The notes beneath the pieces were generated by a model, which saw only the letters and a program-made list of their open reading frames with translations, searched no databases and was not told the DNA's origin. This document shows positions 34,686 to 47,203 of a stretch of DNA of 64,000 nucleotides, one piece after another (within the stretch, counting starts at the first letter, position 1; the number at the start of each line of letters is the position of its first letter). The stretch is from Proteromonas lacertae (lineage: Eukaryota; Sar; Bigyra; Opalinata; Proteromonadidae), in assembly GCA_002245135.1 (NCBI GenBank), contig NGBS01001189.1, positions 1 through 64,000 of the forward strand, given 5' to 3'. A program made the position numbers and the translations under genes.

Positions 34686-37600
34686 TTAATGAAATTTATT
34701 AAATTGTGTATTCAATTCATATAAATATTTTCTTATAGTTTCAGGAGTTGATCCTTTTAATGGCAATTCTACTGACATTTCTGAAGTAGGAGGAGATACT
34801 TCAATAGTTGAAGAATTAATCAGCTCAACCCACTTACTTACAACTTCACTACTATCATTCTTAAATTGTAGATATGGTTTTGATTTACTCACTACATTCG
34901 TTTCAGAATAGAATCTAGCTATAACAATGATTTTATTACGAGTTGGATTAACAGTAAAATGAGTTTTATTTTTCTATTATAATAAAAATATAACTATACT
35001 GGATCAATCATTGCTTTAACACATGATAATGGAATTATACAGGCTGGAATACCCAACTGAGTGTTATGATAAATATATAAGCAATTACCACTTAACAACA
35101 TATGCTTATCAAAATATTGATGTAAATTACCAGTTTTATAATATATTTGACTAGAATATAATATACGTCTTGGATATGGATATTGCATCTTTGATAATTC
35201 AGGATTCATTGGAAATCCTGGTCTTAGAATATCTACAAAAGTATGTAAGATTTTATCACTAAATGATAAACAAGTAACACCTGTTTCACTGGATAAATAA
35301 CAATGCGGATAATCAGGCAAACAAGAGATTGGTTCTGTTAAAATGATTTGAATATTTGTTCCATTCTGTTGTATCTTTGATATTTGATGATATGGCACTT
35401 CCCATACAATACATAATAGATTTGGATCTTCATTATCTAATAACATTATACGTTTTCTGGTTAATAACAATGCATAATCTAATTCTGTTCTACTACTTCT
35501 ATCCAAATTCATTATATTTATTTCACTGTACATTTCACAAGATTCATCATAATATTTACCTTTGAATAAATTGAATAATATTTCATTACCTAAACTTCGA
35601 TCATTATCATAACATAATAATTCTCCATTTTCACCAAATACCCTTGGTAATCTTATCCAACTATTAGAATCTTCACTTTCTTGACTTCCTTTCAATTTGA
35701 ATATATTTTTCACTGATGATTGTAAACCTTCAGTTGTTTTACTCATCAAATCTAATACACCAACTACTGGTTTAATTCCCACACCCAGTAAACCTTTTAC
35801 TGCACCTTTAGCAAAACCAGTAACTCCATGTTTCTTTGCTCCTTTGTATGGATCATAAACTATTCCACTAATTCCATCCCATATTCCTTTACCTGCCATT
35901 TTCAAACCTTGTTTGAATCCTTCTGTACTTGATTTAGAGTATTTGTTTAATGATACATTTCTTTGACTTTTGTAAGTTGAATTGAATGTCATTGATGCTA
36001 ATAATGTACCTACACTTCTTGTAAATTTATTTCCACTATTACTGAACTATTTATAAATATATAAACAAATAAAACATTATACTCCTTCCATTGTATTACC
36101 AATCAATTGAAACAATGTTGAACCAATATCATCATCTCCTATAATTACATCTTGAACACTGTTTGAGAATTTAGAAAGTAAATATCTTGGATTACCTAAG
36201 AAATCTAAACTTCCAATGATTTTGTATGTTTGAGTCAAACATTGGAATGTGTAATGTTTCAACAACGAAATTAACAATTTCTTTGGTGAACAACTTACTG
36301 ATGATAATTGAAAACTTTCTAATGTCATTTTTGTTTCATCAAATGTCACTCCTAATGTTGTTATTAATCTATAAATATTAAAGATATGATCAAAATATAC
36401 GTTTCTGAAGTTTTACCACTGTTTTTAATTGTAATAATTCCACTTAATGGAGAAATTACAAATGATTCAATAAACATCTAAATGAGGATAATAATAACGA
36501 TATATACTCTAGTCCATCTTCTCTGTTTTAACTTCACTTTGAATGTATGATAATTCCATTGATAATCATCATCTAATTCCTCTGGATCTTCTGCAGATTC
36601 GTTGATAATAAAAGTAATAATTTCTTGTATTATACTAGCTTCATAATATATTCCAAACAAATCAACTAATTTGATTAATAAACATTCATCTAAATATATT
36701 TCTACTGGAATAACCCAAAAGTTGAATTGATTAATGTATAACATTTTAGATAATCCTGGTCGACTATTGAAACATTAATTACATAATAATTATAGATATA
36801 CAATAAAGCACATGAATGAATAGCTGGAACAAATCCATGTCTGGCTGTTTGATTATTATCATTCTTCACCAAATCAGTATTTAACGAATGACAAAAATCA
36901 CATTTCATTGGCTCAGAACTTGTATAAGCACATGTCTGTAACATCACTGGATATAATGCATTTCTTGCTGGAACATCAAACTGTAATCTTCTCACTGTCA
37001 TTATACACTGAGTCCAAATTCCTGATGTTATTAGTTTAATAGTTATTCCTGTTATTGCACCATATATAAGTTCTTTTGGTTCTTTTGTTATTATGGAAAA
37101 TCCAGCTCCAATTACATTCACTGTTGTTTCAATACCATTATAAAGGGATGAAATTAAATTCTCATGACTTCTCCTTATTGTACCAATAACACCTTCAGAT
37201 ATTTCTAATATTTTCTTTGGTCCATCTGAATATAACTCAACAAATACTGGAACTTTCTTAATACAAAATGGCAATTGCTGTAATGCTGGATTTATACTGT
37301 AGTAATCTGCACTTGATTCATTCACTTCTTTATTGTATGGTGAAATACAAGCATTTCTCAATAAATCTATCCAATACAATGACTGATCAACTGTTGATGC
37401 TCTTATTTTGATTATTCTACACTTTGTTAATATATAGAATATTGGAGAATGAACAATTGTACATGAATTAAACAAGAATGTTTCTTTGTGAAGTGGGAAA
37501 TTTGGTGTTTTTGATTGAGGTTTTAAATAATCTATAATTTATAAAATATAAATGAAGATACATATATATATATATACTCAATCTAATCAATTTCTTCAGG

Positions 37601-40600
37601 AATAAATCAAATGGTTCATTAATATCTTGAGTAGCAAATATAGATCTTAATATATCATAAGATACACCAGCTAATGAGCAATTCTGATTTAAAATATGAA
37701 CAAATTTGCTGATAATTGGATCTTCAGAGATATTCTTAGCTCCTCTTCCTTCATCACGAACTATATCACAATATTTCAAATCAATAGTCATTAGAAGATC
37801 TTCTTTATCTATTTGAAATGCTTTACAATGACATGTGAATATGTATAATGTTGATTTGTTTAGTAAGATGTGATATTGTTTGAAACTCTTACTCTTCTCT
37901 ATTTCTACAACATCATCATATGAGTTTGTTAATATATCATATGGTAATCTACATAAATACAAAATAAATATGAATATTATACGGTTTATCTATCAATAAA
38001 GGTTTATACTTCACTGTTTTCTCTAAATTGTATGGAATATCAACTGTTTTACCAGAAAATGATGTTGGATATCTTACAACCAATCTTTTATGTTTTTGAG
38101 ATGGATAATCCCATGAATAATTGTACATAGATAATGGTGATAGTGTATCTATTTCCCAAGGCCATTTATCATTTCCTTTCTGATTGAAAGATATTGTGAA
38201 AGAACAGAAATTCTTGATAATATATGGTGTATTTTCTCTCTTTGGTGGTATAAACAAAACATAAATTGATCCATTATCATTCTGTTTAACAGATATATTC
38301 ACTAATTAAACAAAAGTTAAAGAAAATATATTTCTATTAAAACATTAATAAAAAGGATATTTGTTGTAAATTCTCTTGACAATTTCTTACTCTCATTGGG
38401 AATTCTGCAATTGCATCAATCTCAAAATCACCTGAGAATTGCCATCCACTTTCAGCTATTCTTACTTTGATTGTATGAGGATTTTCTACAAATAGAATAA
38501 CAATAATTATTTATATATACTATCAGTAGACCATTGAAATGGAGCAACGTTTCTTGAACCAACAGGAATCATTGAACTTGTTCCAGATTGAGTTACTATT
38601 ATGTCAGTATCTAATTGATTGTATAGCAAATAGTTATAATGAATTGTAATTATGCTAGTTCTCCAGAATTTACCATGAGCCTATAATAAATAATAGTACT
38701 CTATAGAATAATACACTTGATAATGTAACAACATAATTAGCATTTCTATGTCCTTGTTCTACTTTTGGTACAAGATGAACTGATACTGGTTTGTTCGACT
38801 TTAATTTATTCATATAATTATCAAATGGTTTTGACCATTCACTTGATTCTGAGGCGATTGTTAGAGTTTTGATTGAATGAACAATATGCGGACAAGTATC
38901 TGAAACTAATGGCTGTGCATCAGCATTTTGGTCAAATAATAGACATCTGTGGAATATGTACAAAACTGAAGGTGATTTAGAAGTTATTTTTGTGTCATTT
39001 GGAATTTGAGGAGATGATTCACTTGGAGAAGAAGTGATGAAGAAATCTTCAACATTTATGTAATCATCTATGAATATAGTATAATTGATATAAATAACCA
39101 TACATTTTAGTTTCAATAATGAAGAAAGTATTGTTCCTATTACTGTACCAGAATCAACAGTGTATTGTACAAACTGAGATATATTATCTGGTAATGATAT
39201 TCTAAGTATAATCTGTTCAGATTGTGATGAATCAAAGTATGATGTAGAAGTTGATGTTTTAGGTGATAAAGTTTCAGCCAACAACTATTTCAGTAAATAA
39301 ATATACACAATATTATATACCATATTTGCTTCAGAAGATATATTAAGTATATCATCTTTCTCATAATCATAGAAACTAGACAATTTTGCTTCACTCTTTT
39401 TCTCTTCCTTTATTTTCTTTGATGATTTCAGCAAATCTCTTATTGATAAGTTTGAATTATTATCATCTTCAAACTCACCATCTAACAATGTATTCGATTG
39501 TATTCTTCCTTCAATCCATAATGGAGTATATGAGTTGCTGATTTTGTATAATATTCTAGTGTTTGTATCATTAGTAATCCAATATTGTGTATATAACCTG
39601 ATAAATCTTGATTGTCTTGAAATTGTTATGTCAATTGGTGGTATACTTACTGATGCATTCATCCCTGTACTACATTTACATTCATTCAAATGAATGGATA
39701 AGAATTTCTCTTTCTTTGGATGAGGTTTCTTAGCTTCCATCACACAAATTGGTTTACTCCAAGTATAATTTCTGACTAAAACACTTAGATAAATATCTTG
39801 TTCCAATATATTTGTTCCTGTTAAATATACTGCTTTTCCACTTAGTAAAACACCTCTAGTTATGTGATGATTTGATTTATTTGTTAATGTAAAAGCTATT
39901 GGAATACATAACAAATTTTGAAGAACCATTAGTGGTTGAAATGATATAAAGCAACCAAAAAACTCATTTGATTTTTGAATATCATTGTAATTTACTTCTT
40001 TTGTTTTCTTCAATAACATATTCCTCTTTGTGCAATGGATTTGAGAATACCAAGGTTGTGGTGGAACTGAATCATTTGCTATTTTGTATTTCCTTTTGCA
40101 CTGAACAACTGTTGGAAGTGTTGGAGCATAACTCAAATTATCATCAACATCTCCACCATAATCATCATCTATAAACTGTGGCTTTAATTTGGTTATAACA
40201 TTCGACCATTCACATTCATAAGCAGATAGAATTGGACGAATTTCTATAACATAACCTGGATTTAATACATTAATTGCAATTGGATATGAATCATTTGGTG
40301 GAATTGTATGAACAACAACTTGCTCTATGTATAATATAAATAATAATAAATATACTTTCAACTGAAGTAACTCTCACTTCCAATGGACAATTGAAGTAAT
40401 TCACAAATTGAACGCCAGTCTTTATTCTTACATATTTATTTCCATTTTCTGGTTTTATCTCAGCCATTATGATGATTCTTCTAAGTGAATTGGCTGAACC
40501 AGTTGTTGATGTTCTTAACAGTGGAATTGCATATAAACCAAGTGATGATAATGGAATTGGAGCTGCACATTCCCATTCTGACCTTTTTCCAACAGTCATT

Positions 40601-43600
40601 AAAATACTATTCGATTTTGAGAATCTAATTTCACTATAACTCATTCCTCTACTTCTTCCATTAGTTGCTGGTGTTGTAACATCTGATAGTTTAATTGCAT
40701 ATTCACCATCTTTTGGTATAACAAATTCTGTCTGTTTTCCAGCACTATTGTAATACTTAATATTCACTTGATCTCCTACTTCATTCTTTATAATAAATGG
40801 AGCAACTTGACCTGATCCACTTGTTAATACTCCTGATGTAAATGATTCTTCATTTAATAATATACCAAATGCATGAGTTATATTAACATTGATTGGATTT
40901 GATATATTCACATTACAATACATTCTATGCAAATATAATAATCAAATATATAATTAAATACTTTTCATTCCAACTCCATTCTAAAGCACAAGATACAACA
41001 AATGGTTCTAATAAAGGCTCCCATATATGTTTCTCTAAATTCATATATTCAACATAATCTTTCTGTGTGATTTGTCCTTCTAATTGGCTATGATGAAGAT
41101 GAACTGAACCTTTCATTTCACATAAACAACACTTCAATACGTCTTGTTGAGCAATTGGATTGGTTATTTTAAACTCTATCTGTGGAAATTCTATATAAAC
41201 ATCTCCTACTATATAATCATATGGATATGCTGATGCTGAATGAACAGATCCTGTTTCTGTATAATCATATGTGTTTTTATGTCCACCAGTGTTTGATATT
41301 GCATTTGGAAAAACTAATGAAGTAGTTGTGGTTGTTGTGTCAATTTCATTTTCAAACGATCTATAGAAATTATGATGGTATGAATCACTATTGCTTGATT
41401 CTTTGTCATTTCCTTCAGGAATTAATATCTCTGCTGTACTACTCACTCTTGGTATTGGGGTATGATTACTATTATCATCATCATCTAAGTTTATTCCTTC
41501 CTTCTCCTTCTCCTTCTCCTTCTTCTTTCTTTCTCCTTTCTTCTCCTTCTCCTTCTCTTCTTCTTCTTCTTCTAGTTCTGGAGGAACAACTGGTGTTTGA
41601 ATTATATCACTTGAATCATTGGATATATGTTTAAAAGACAACTAAAATAAAATAATATACATAAATATACTAGATTTGGTGATAAAGCACCAACAGAAGA
41701 ATGAGTAACTTCACTTTCACTTCTATTTGTACGAATTAAAGCTGGATTTGATTCTAATGAATTGGCTCTTCTGTCAGTTCTCTTTTCATAACCTGCAGTT
41801 TGTTTAATTTTTGAGAAAATCTTACCTACAGTTAAATCATATATAATTGGAGCTGTATCAATAACACATAACAAATTAGTTTCTAAAATATGATATAATA
41901 ACAACAAATCCATTGTTGAAACTTGAATTGACCAATTCTCAGCAACAGCTTTAATCAAGAAATGTAAATTTGATTCATTAAATTCACTCTTTTTACTTTC
42001 ACATTGATAAGAAGCTGAAAATTTCCACGCATCAGCAATTGAAACACTACTTTCTACTTCTAAATCTGGTAATGAAGAGAAAAACATATTATTCACTGAG
42101 ACATTTGTACTACTTTTCAAACTACCTGAATTGGCTAATATATCACCTAATTGTGTGTATTCCCATACAATTGATGGTTGAATAACTAATACTCTTGATT
42201 TAATCTCTGATAAATCTTCAAAGAAACAAACTAAACAGTTTTCTAACTCATAATGTAAATAAGTACTTTTAGCTGGAAATACTCTGAATGATGTAGGGAA
42301 TAACACTTCATTTAATGGTTTAAATAGGAAGAACAATGTTTCAACTACTGTATCAGGTAAACCATGAATTTGACATCCATAAACCACTATTTTTGACTTT
42401 CTAATATCAGGATATTCTTGTCTATTTATATAATATTATATTTATTTATATAAGGTTATACGCTCTAAAATAAATACAATCTCTTTTATCACCAACCATA
42501 ACAAATGGTGTTATTATATCATGCCTTATATTTCTATGTTTCTGATCAATCATCTTAAATGCTCTGATTTTCAATTCTAAATCGATTGAAAATCCATTTA
42601 AGAAGCTTAAATCTACTAACATTGAGTTAAATTGGAAACTACAAAGCGGATTATGTGTCTCTGATGTGTAAACTGTGACTTTCATATATTCAAAGTGAAT
42701 TGGCAATCTTAATAAACTTCCATCACATTCAACATCATCTATATCATAAATAAAGATTATGAATTTATATATACCAACACTATCAGTTGATGATTTAGGA
42801 GTAGATCCTGTAGAATTTGCTTCACTATCATTCTTCTTTTCATTTTCATACTTATGAACTTTATTACATCTAAAACATCTCAAATCATCATCTTTTCTTA
42901 ACAATACAGTAGGTCTTTCCCAACAATTCTCAGCTATTAAGAAGATAAAACATTTATAAACATCTTCAGTTATTCGAAGAGATATTGATGAGATTTTTAA
43001 TGATATAAGTGATGGAGTTAACTTGTGTAATTTTGGTCTTTGATTATTATATACCATACTCACTCTTCTTCTGATACTTCTTCTTCCTTTTCTTGATTTG
43101 GTTTGAGTAAATGATCCTTTCATCTAATATTAAATATAACAATAAGCGATACATGATAAGATGAAGCTATTGGCAAAGGCATTGGGAATTCCAATGTGTC
43201 TTCCACAGTTGAATGTCTTCTTCTATTGGTTAATGATGATAAGTCTTCTTCAGTCAACTCTTGATTCATATAATCATCAGGATTCTCAGATATATTGTTA
43301 TTCTCAACTCTATTAATATGATGATAACAGATGAATATACAAAGTTGGCATATAACTTGAAACTAAGCTAATATCTAATGGTAAATCAGCTGGAACATGT
43401 TTATCTAAATCCTCCAATTCATCATCATTGAATGTATCTAACATTAAGCAATGTCTATAAAACAAATTACAGTCAAATCTGTTTGAGACTTGAGTTTTAC
43501 TGATTAGATCATAAGCAATCAAATTCGATGCTTCTAGATACAAACGACTAATATTAATATTATCAAATTCTTCAACAGCTTGAAAGTAAGCCAAGTGGCT

Positions 43601-46600
43601 ATTGAATTTCTTCCATTTCTCATTATATATTCCTTTCTTTTTTACTAAATCTCTTTCAAACAAGAATAAATTGGATGTAATAAAAGTTGTGATTGAATTA
43701 CTTACCTTATTGCAAGTCCAACATCTTGCTTGAGGGCAAGTAATAATAAATCCATTATCACTTAACGAACTTTGTAATAATTCAATGATTGTATCTTTAG
43801 CAATGAATTGTAAGAATGGTAAACCAATCTCATTGTCTTTTGAAGCATTTAAATAGATTGAAAATACATCAGCAACTATATGAAATGAATAAAAACACAA
43901 TATTTCTATATATACATTCTTCAAAATGATAGAAATTATCACACAGAACTTGATCAAAATATAATGAAACTGATCTTGAATGTAACAATGGTTGAATCCA
44001 TGATAATACTCCATCACAAATATATAACAACAAAGTTCTGACATTTCTAATAAGTATGGTTAGTTTACATCCACTGATTCTTGCACTCCATTCACTACTA
44101 CTAACTTGATCATAATTATCAGCATGTTTGCATTTGTTGGAGATATAAAATGTTATTAAATTACTATCTGATTCTTCATTTGGTTTTAATATAGCTACAT
44201 AAATATAAAAATAAGAGAATTATACATGGATGAATCTTTCCATCTTCAGTAACATCAGATATAAACACCTTATCAACATCACCTTTAATATCAAACGAAT
44301 AACACTCATCACAGTGAGTATGATAATCATAAAAGAATATTAAAACATGGAAATAAGACATTTGAATATTAAATATATTCATATCTTCAAATTGTAAGTT
44401 TAAATCTATTTCTTCAGTTCTTAACTGTAATTCTGTATGAACTAATTCTCTTTTTCTTGTATTGTCTAAGTTATTCGGTATTCTAGGTAATAGTCTTGTA
44501 CCTGGATCAACACTTACTAATGGTGCATAATTCAATACATCAATGAAGTGAGAAACAAGTAATATCAAAGGCAGTGGAGATTCTATTACAATAATAAAGA
44601 TTGATGATTATACTATAATCAAATCCAATTGCACATTTTCCAACTACGATTGTCAATTGATTCAAATTGCCACAAGATAGTCTTTTATCACCAAGTCTAT
44701 ATATTTTAAACAATAACAATAATAGTTATACTCCAATAAATCTCTTGGTCTATTTACATATTGGAAGTTAAAATGGTTACTATCATGAGGTGGATCAACA
44801 TGAACTAATACTGTACTTTCTCCACTAGTTGCTTGATTTGAAGAAAGATCTAATGAATGTAATAAAAACTGTAAATCATATATCAATGAGCAGATTTTGA
44901 ATGAACCATTCACATCCACTATATGAATTGAATAACCATATTCCTCAACAATTGATGCAGATAATTCATTATCAATACAATAATAATCAGGTTCAATATT
45001 CAATACAAAATCATTCACTTTTAAATTCACAGTAAAATAACATGAGAATGAATTATCATCAAATAATTTGGTATATTTTGTTGGATTTTTATTATAACCA
45101 CAAAATATTAACCACATTCCAATCAGAAATCCAACATCGATAATCTGTTTTCCATCTGTGTTTAAAACACAACCATTTGTAACTTCAACAAATACATTGA
45201 AATAACCATATTCTGTAGAGGATGGAACAAATAATTGATGATTACAAGGAGCAGGACAATCACACTCAGAATGATAAGCATGATGACAAATTGGATCTAA
45301 ATTAATACCAAGTGCAAATTGTATTTTGGTCAATTCAATCATTGGCTGTATTGCATCATCAAACCCAAATTCTATACTGGAGATAAATGTGTGTAAGAAT
45401 AAATCAAATGGATTAACTTGTAGTAAATCAGTGAAATATGGATCTAAATTAGTAGTTAGAGAATTCACACTTAAAAAATTAAGCTAAATAATAAAATATA
45501 ATGAAATATACTCCTATTGCTTTGAAATACAATTTCTTTGACTGAGTATAAGGATTTAATGGAACTTCAGCTTGATATTTAGAAACTGTAATAGGTATTG
45601 ATATAGATAAAATATGATTAACACTGTCTCTACTACTACTAAACATTGATGAAGAAATAGTATTAACAAACTGAATAACACTTCCAATAATATTGGAAAA
45701 TACAATAACACTTGGTTTAAAACATTGCTTCTCTAACAACATAGTTACGTTTTGAATATTTACACTACCATTTACTATTTATAAACATAAATAAATATAA
45801 TTATAATATACAATTCCTTTGTTGATAATCCAACGTTACATGAAATGGTTTTAGTTTTTCATTATCTGAGTCAATAATGAGGAATTTCTCAATCCCATCT
45901 GTTATATTGTTAATGAAGTATAATTCATTCAAATATAGCTTAAACGACAATGCATAAGCTTGAGATAATAATGAGATATGAATCTCATCTAAATTGATTG
46001 TTGATAATAACGAAACACTATATATAGAATAATAGTAATAATGCCAATACTTTTTATCTTCATAACAAGTTGGTCCAATCATTTCTAACTGTAATTTATG
46101 AATATCAAATTGAATATCAATTGATAATGAGAATATATGAACAATAAATGCTTGTATAGGAGAATCTAAAAAGAGAATATTCTAGAATTCATACCAGCTA
46201 CATCTCTCGACAAAGATGTAAGAATAGTTGAAAGCATATTGAATATAGTTTGAAGCATTTCTGGTCTTAATACAATTACCAATGGAGAATTAAAATTGAG
46301 TGAAATAACAATATTTGCTGATGATAATATATGCTCTCTTAGATATAAGAACTATTGAGAATTATATATAGATATATTAAAATAAAACTATACATTTATA
46401 TCAAGATCGAATGGTTTGATAACAGGATATAATATATCTCTACTTGGATATTGATAGGATATAGATAGATCTCTTATTGATATATATTTCTGTATTCTTT
46501 GCACTGCAAATGGAGTTGGTTGGTTTAAATTAGAGATTAATAAATAAGGTATTTGAATGATTATAACTGAAGATGTTTCTTCTTCTTTGTCTGTTATTTG

Positions 46601-47142
46601 GATAGTTAAATTAGTTAAACGTAAATAGACATGTTGGATATAATAGGAGATACTCAAAAAGAATAACTTAGTAAAAAACCTCACTATTGGATTTGTTGAA
46701 AATATGAAATACTGTATGAACTTCTGCTTTACTATGTAATAAATAAGATAATAACTCTTATACTTGATGTAGGGCCTTCTTCTGAAGCATGATACTCGAT
46801 TTTTAACCCATCTAAAGCAACTAAAAACTGTCCAAACAATAAAAACTGTGGAAGGATTAACTTAAACTCCTCTATGTAAATTAGCTTAATACTGACAGGT
46901 AGATGAATGTAGTTAATAATATTTTGTTTAATCTTGAACTTTCTTATGACTATACTCCTCTGCTCAATAGTAATAACTATATCTTCTTCCTATAAATATA
47001 AAATAATATAAATACCTTTGATATCAAAGAAGTATGAGAGTAGATAAAATAAGAATTTTTGTATTAATGAGTTTATAAGTATTCCATGTCTCGCTAAGAT
47101 TAATATTATTGATAAAAATCCACAAACAACAAGAAGAAACAT
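34686..47142 (-). CDS. VPS13: VPS13-family bridge-like lipid transfer protein
   Basis: A 12.5-kb gene of many exons, mostly split by 28-60 nt introns. It starts at ATG 47142 with an unusual hydrophobic N terminus (MFLLVVCGFLSIILILARHG), then a divergent chorein-like stretch (NYIHLPVSIKLIYIEEFKLI). The middle has VPS13 repeats. An SHR/VAB-like beta region includes SGWQFSGDFEIDAIAEF and SIYVLFIPP. The C terminus has the ATG2/VPS13 helical signature KGIWDGISGIVYDPYKGAKK ... GFAKGAVKGLLGVGIKPVVG and a PH-like end (KPYLQFKNDSSEVVSKWVEL). These proteins move lipids between membranes at contact sites. One intron (38360-38306) is AT-AA. Individual exon joins were checked only in places. Confidence 0.88.
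38306..38360 (-). other. AT-AA (U12-like) intron in VPS13
   Basis: Starts ATATCCTTTTTATT, the canonical U12 donor, and ends TTTGTTTAA. TTCTTTAAC (8 of 9 with TTCCTTRAY) ends 10 nt before the 3' end; 55 nt. The phase-0 join gives ENLQQ-LVNISVK. Splicing to the nearby TAG would break the frame. Confidence 0.72.
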
Positions 47143-47203
47143 AAGAAATTAATAAATAAAGTTAGATTTGAAACGATTAATTTTTCAGCAACATTCCCAA
47201 AAA
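47143..47203. promoter_or_regulatory. 61-bp bidirectional spacer between VPS13 and the ERMP1-like gene
   Basis: The two genes are divergent with start codons only 61 bases apart, so their core promoters and leaders must share this stretch or overlap the coding ends. It is AT-rich with no conspicuous motif. Confidence 0.5.
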
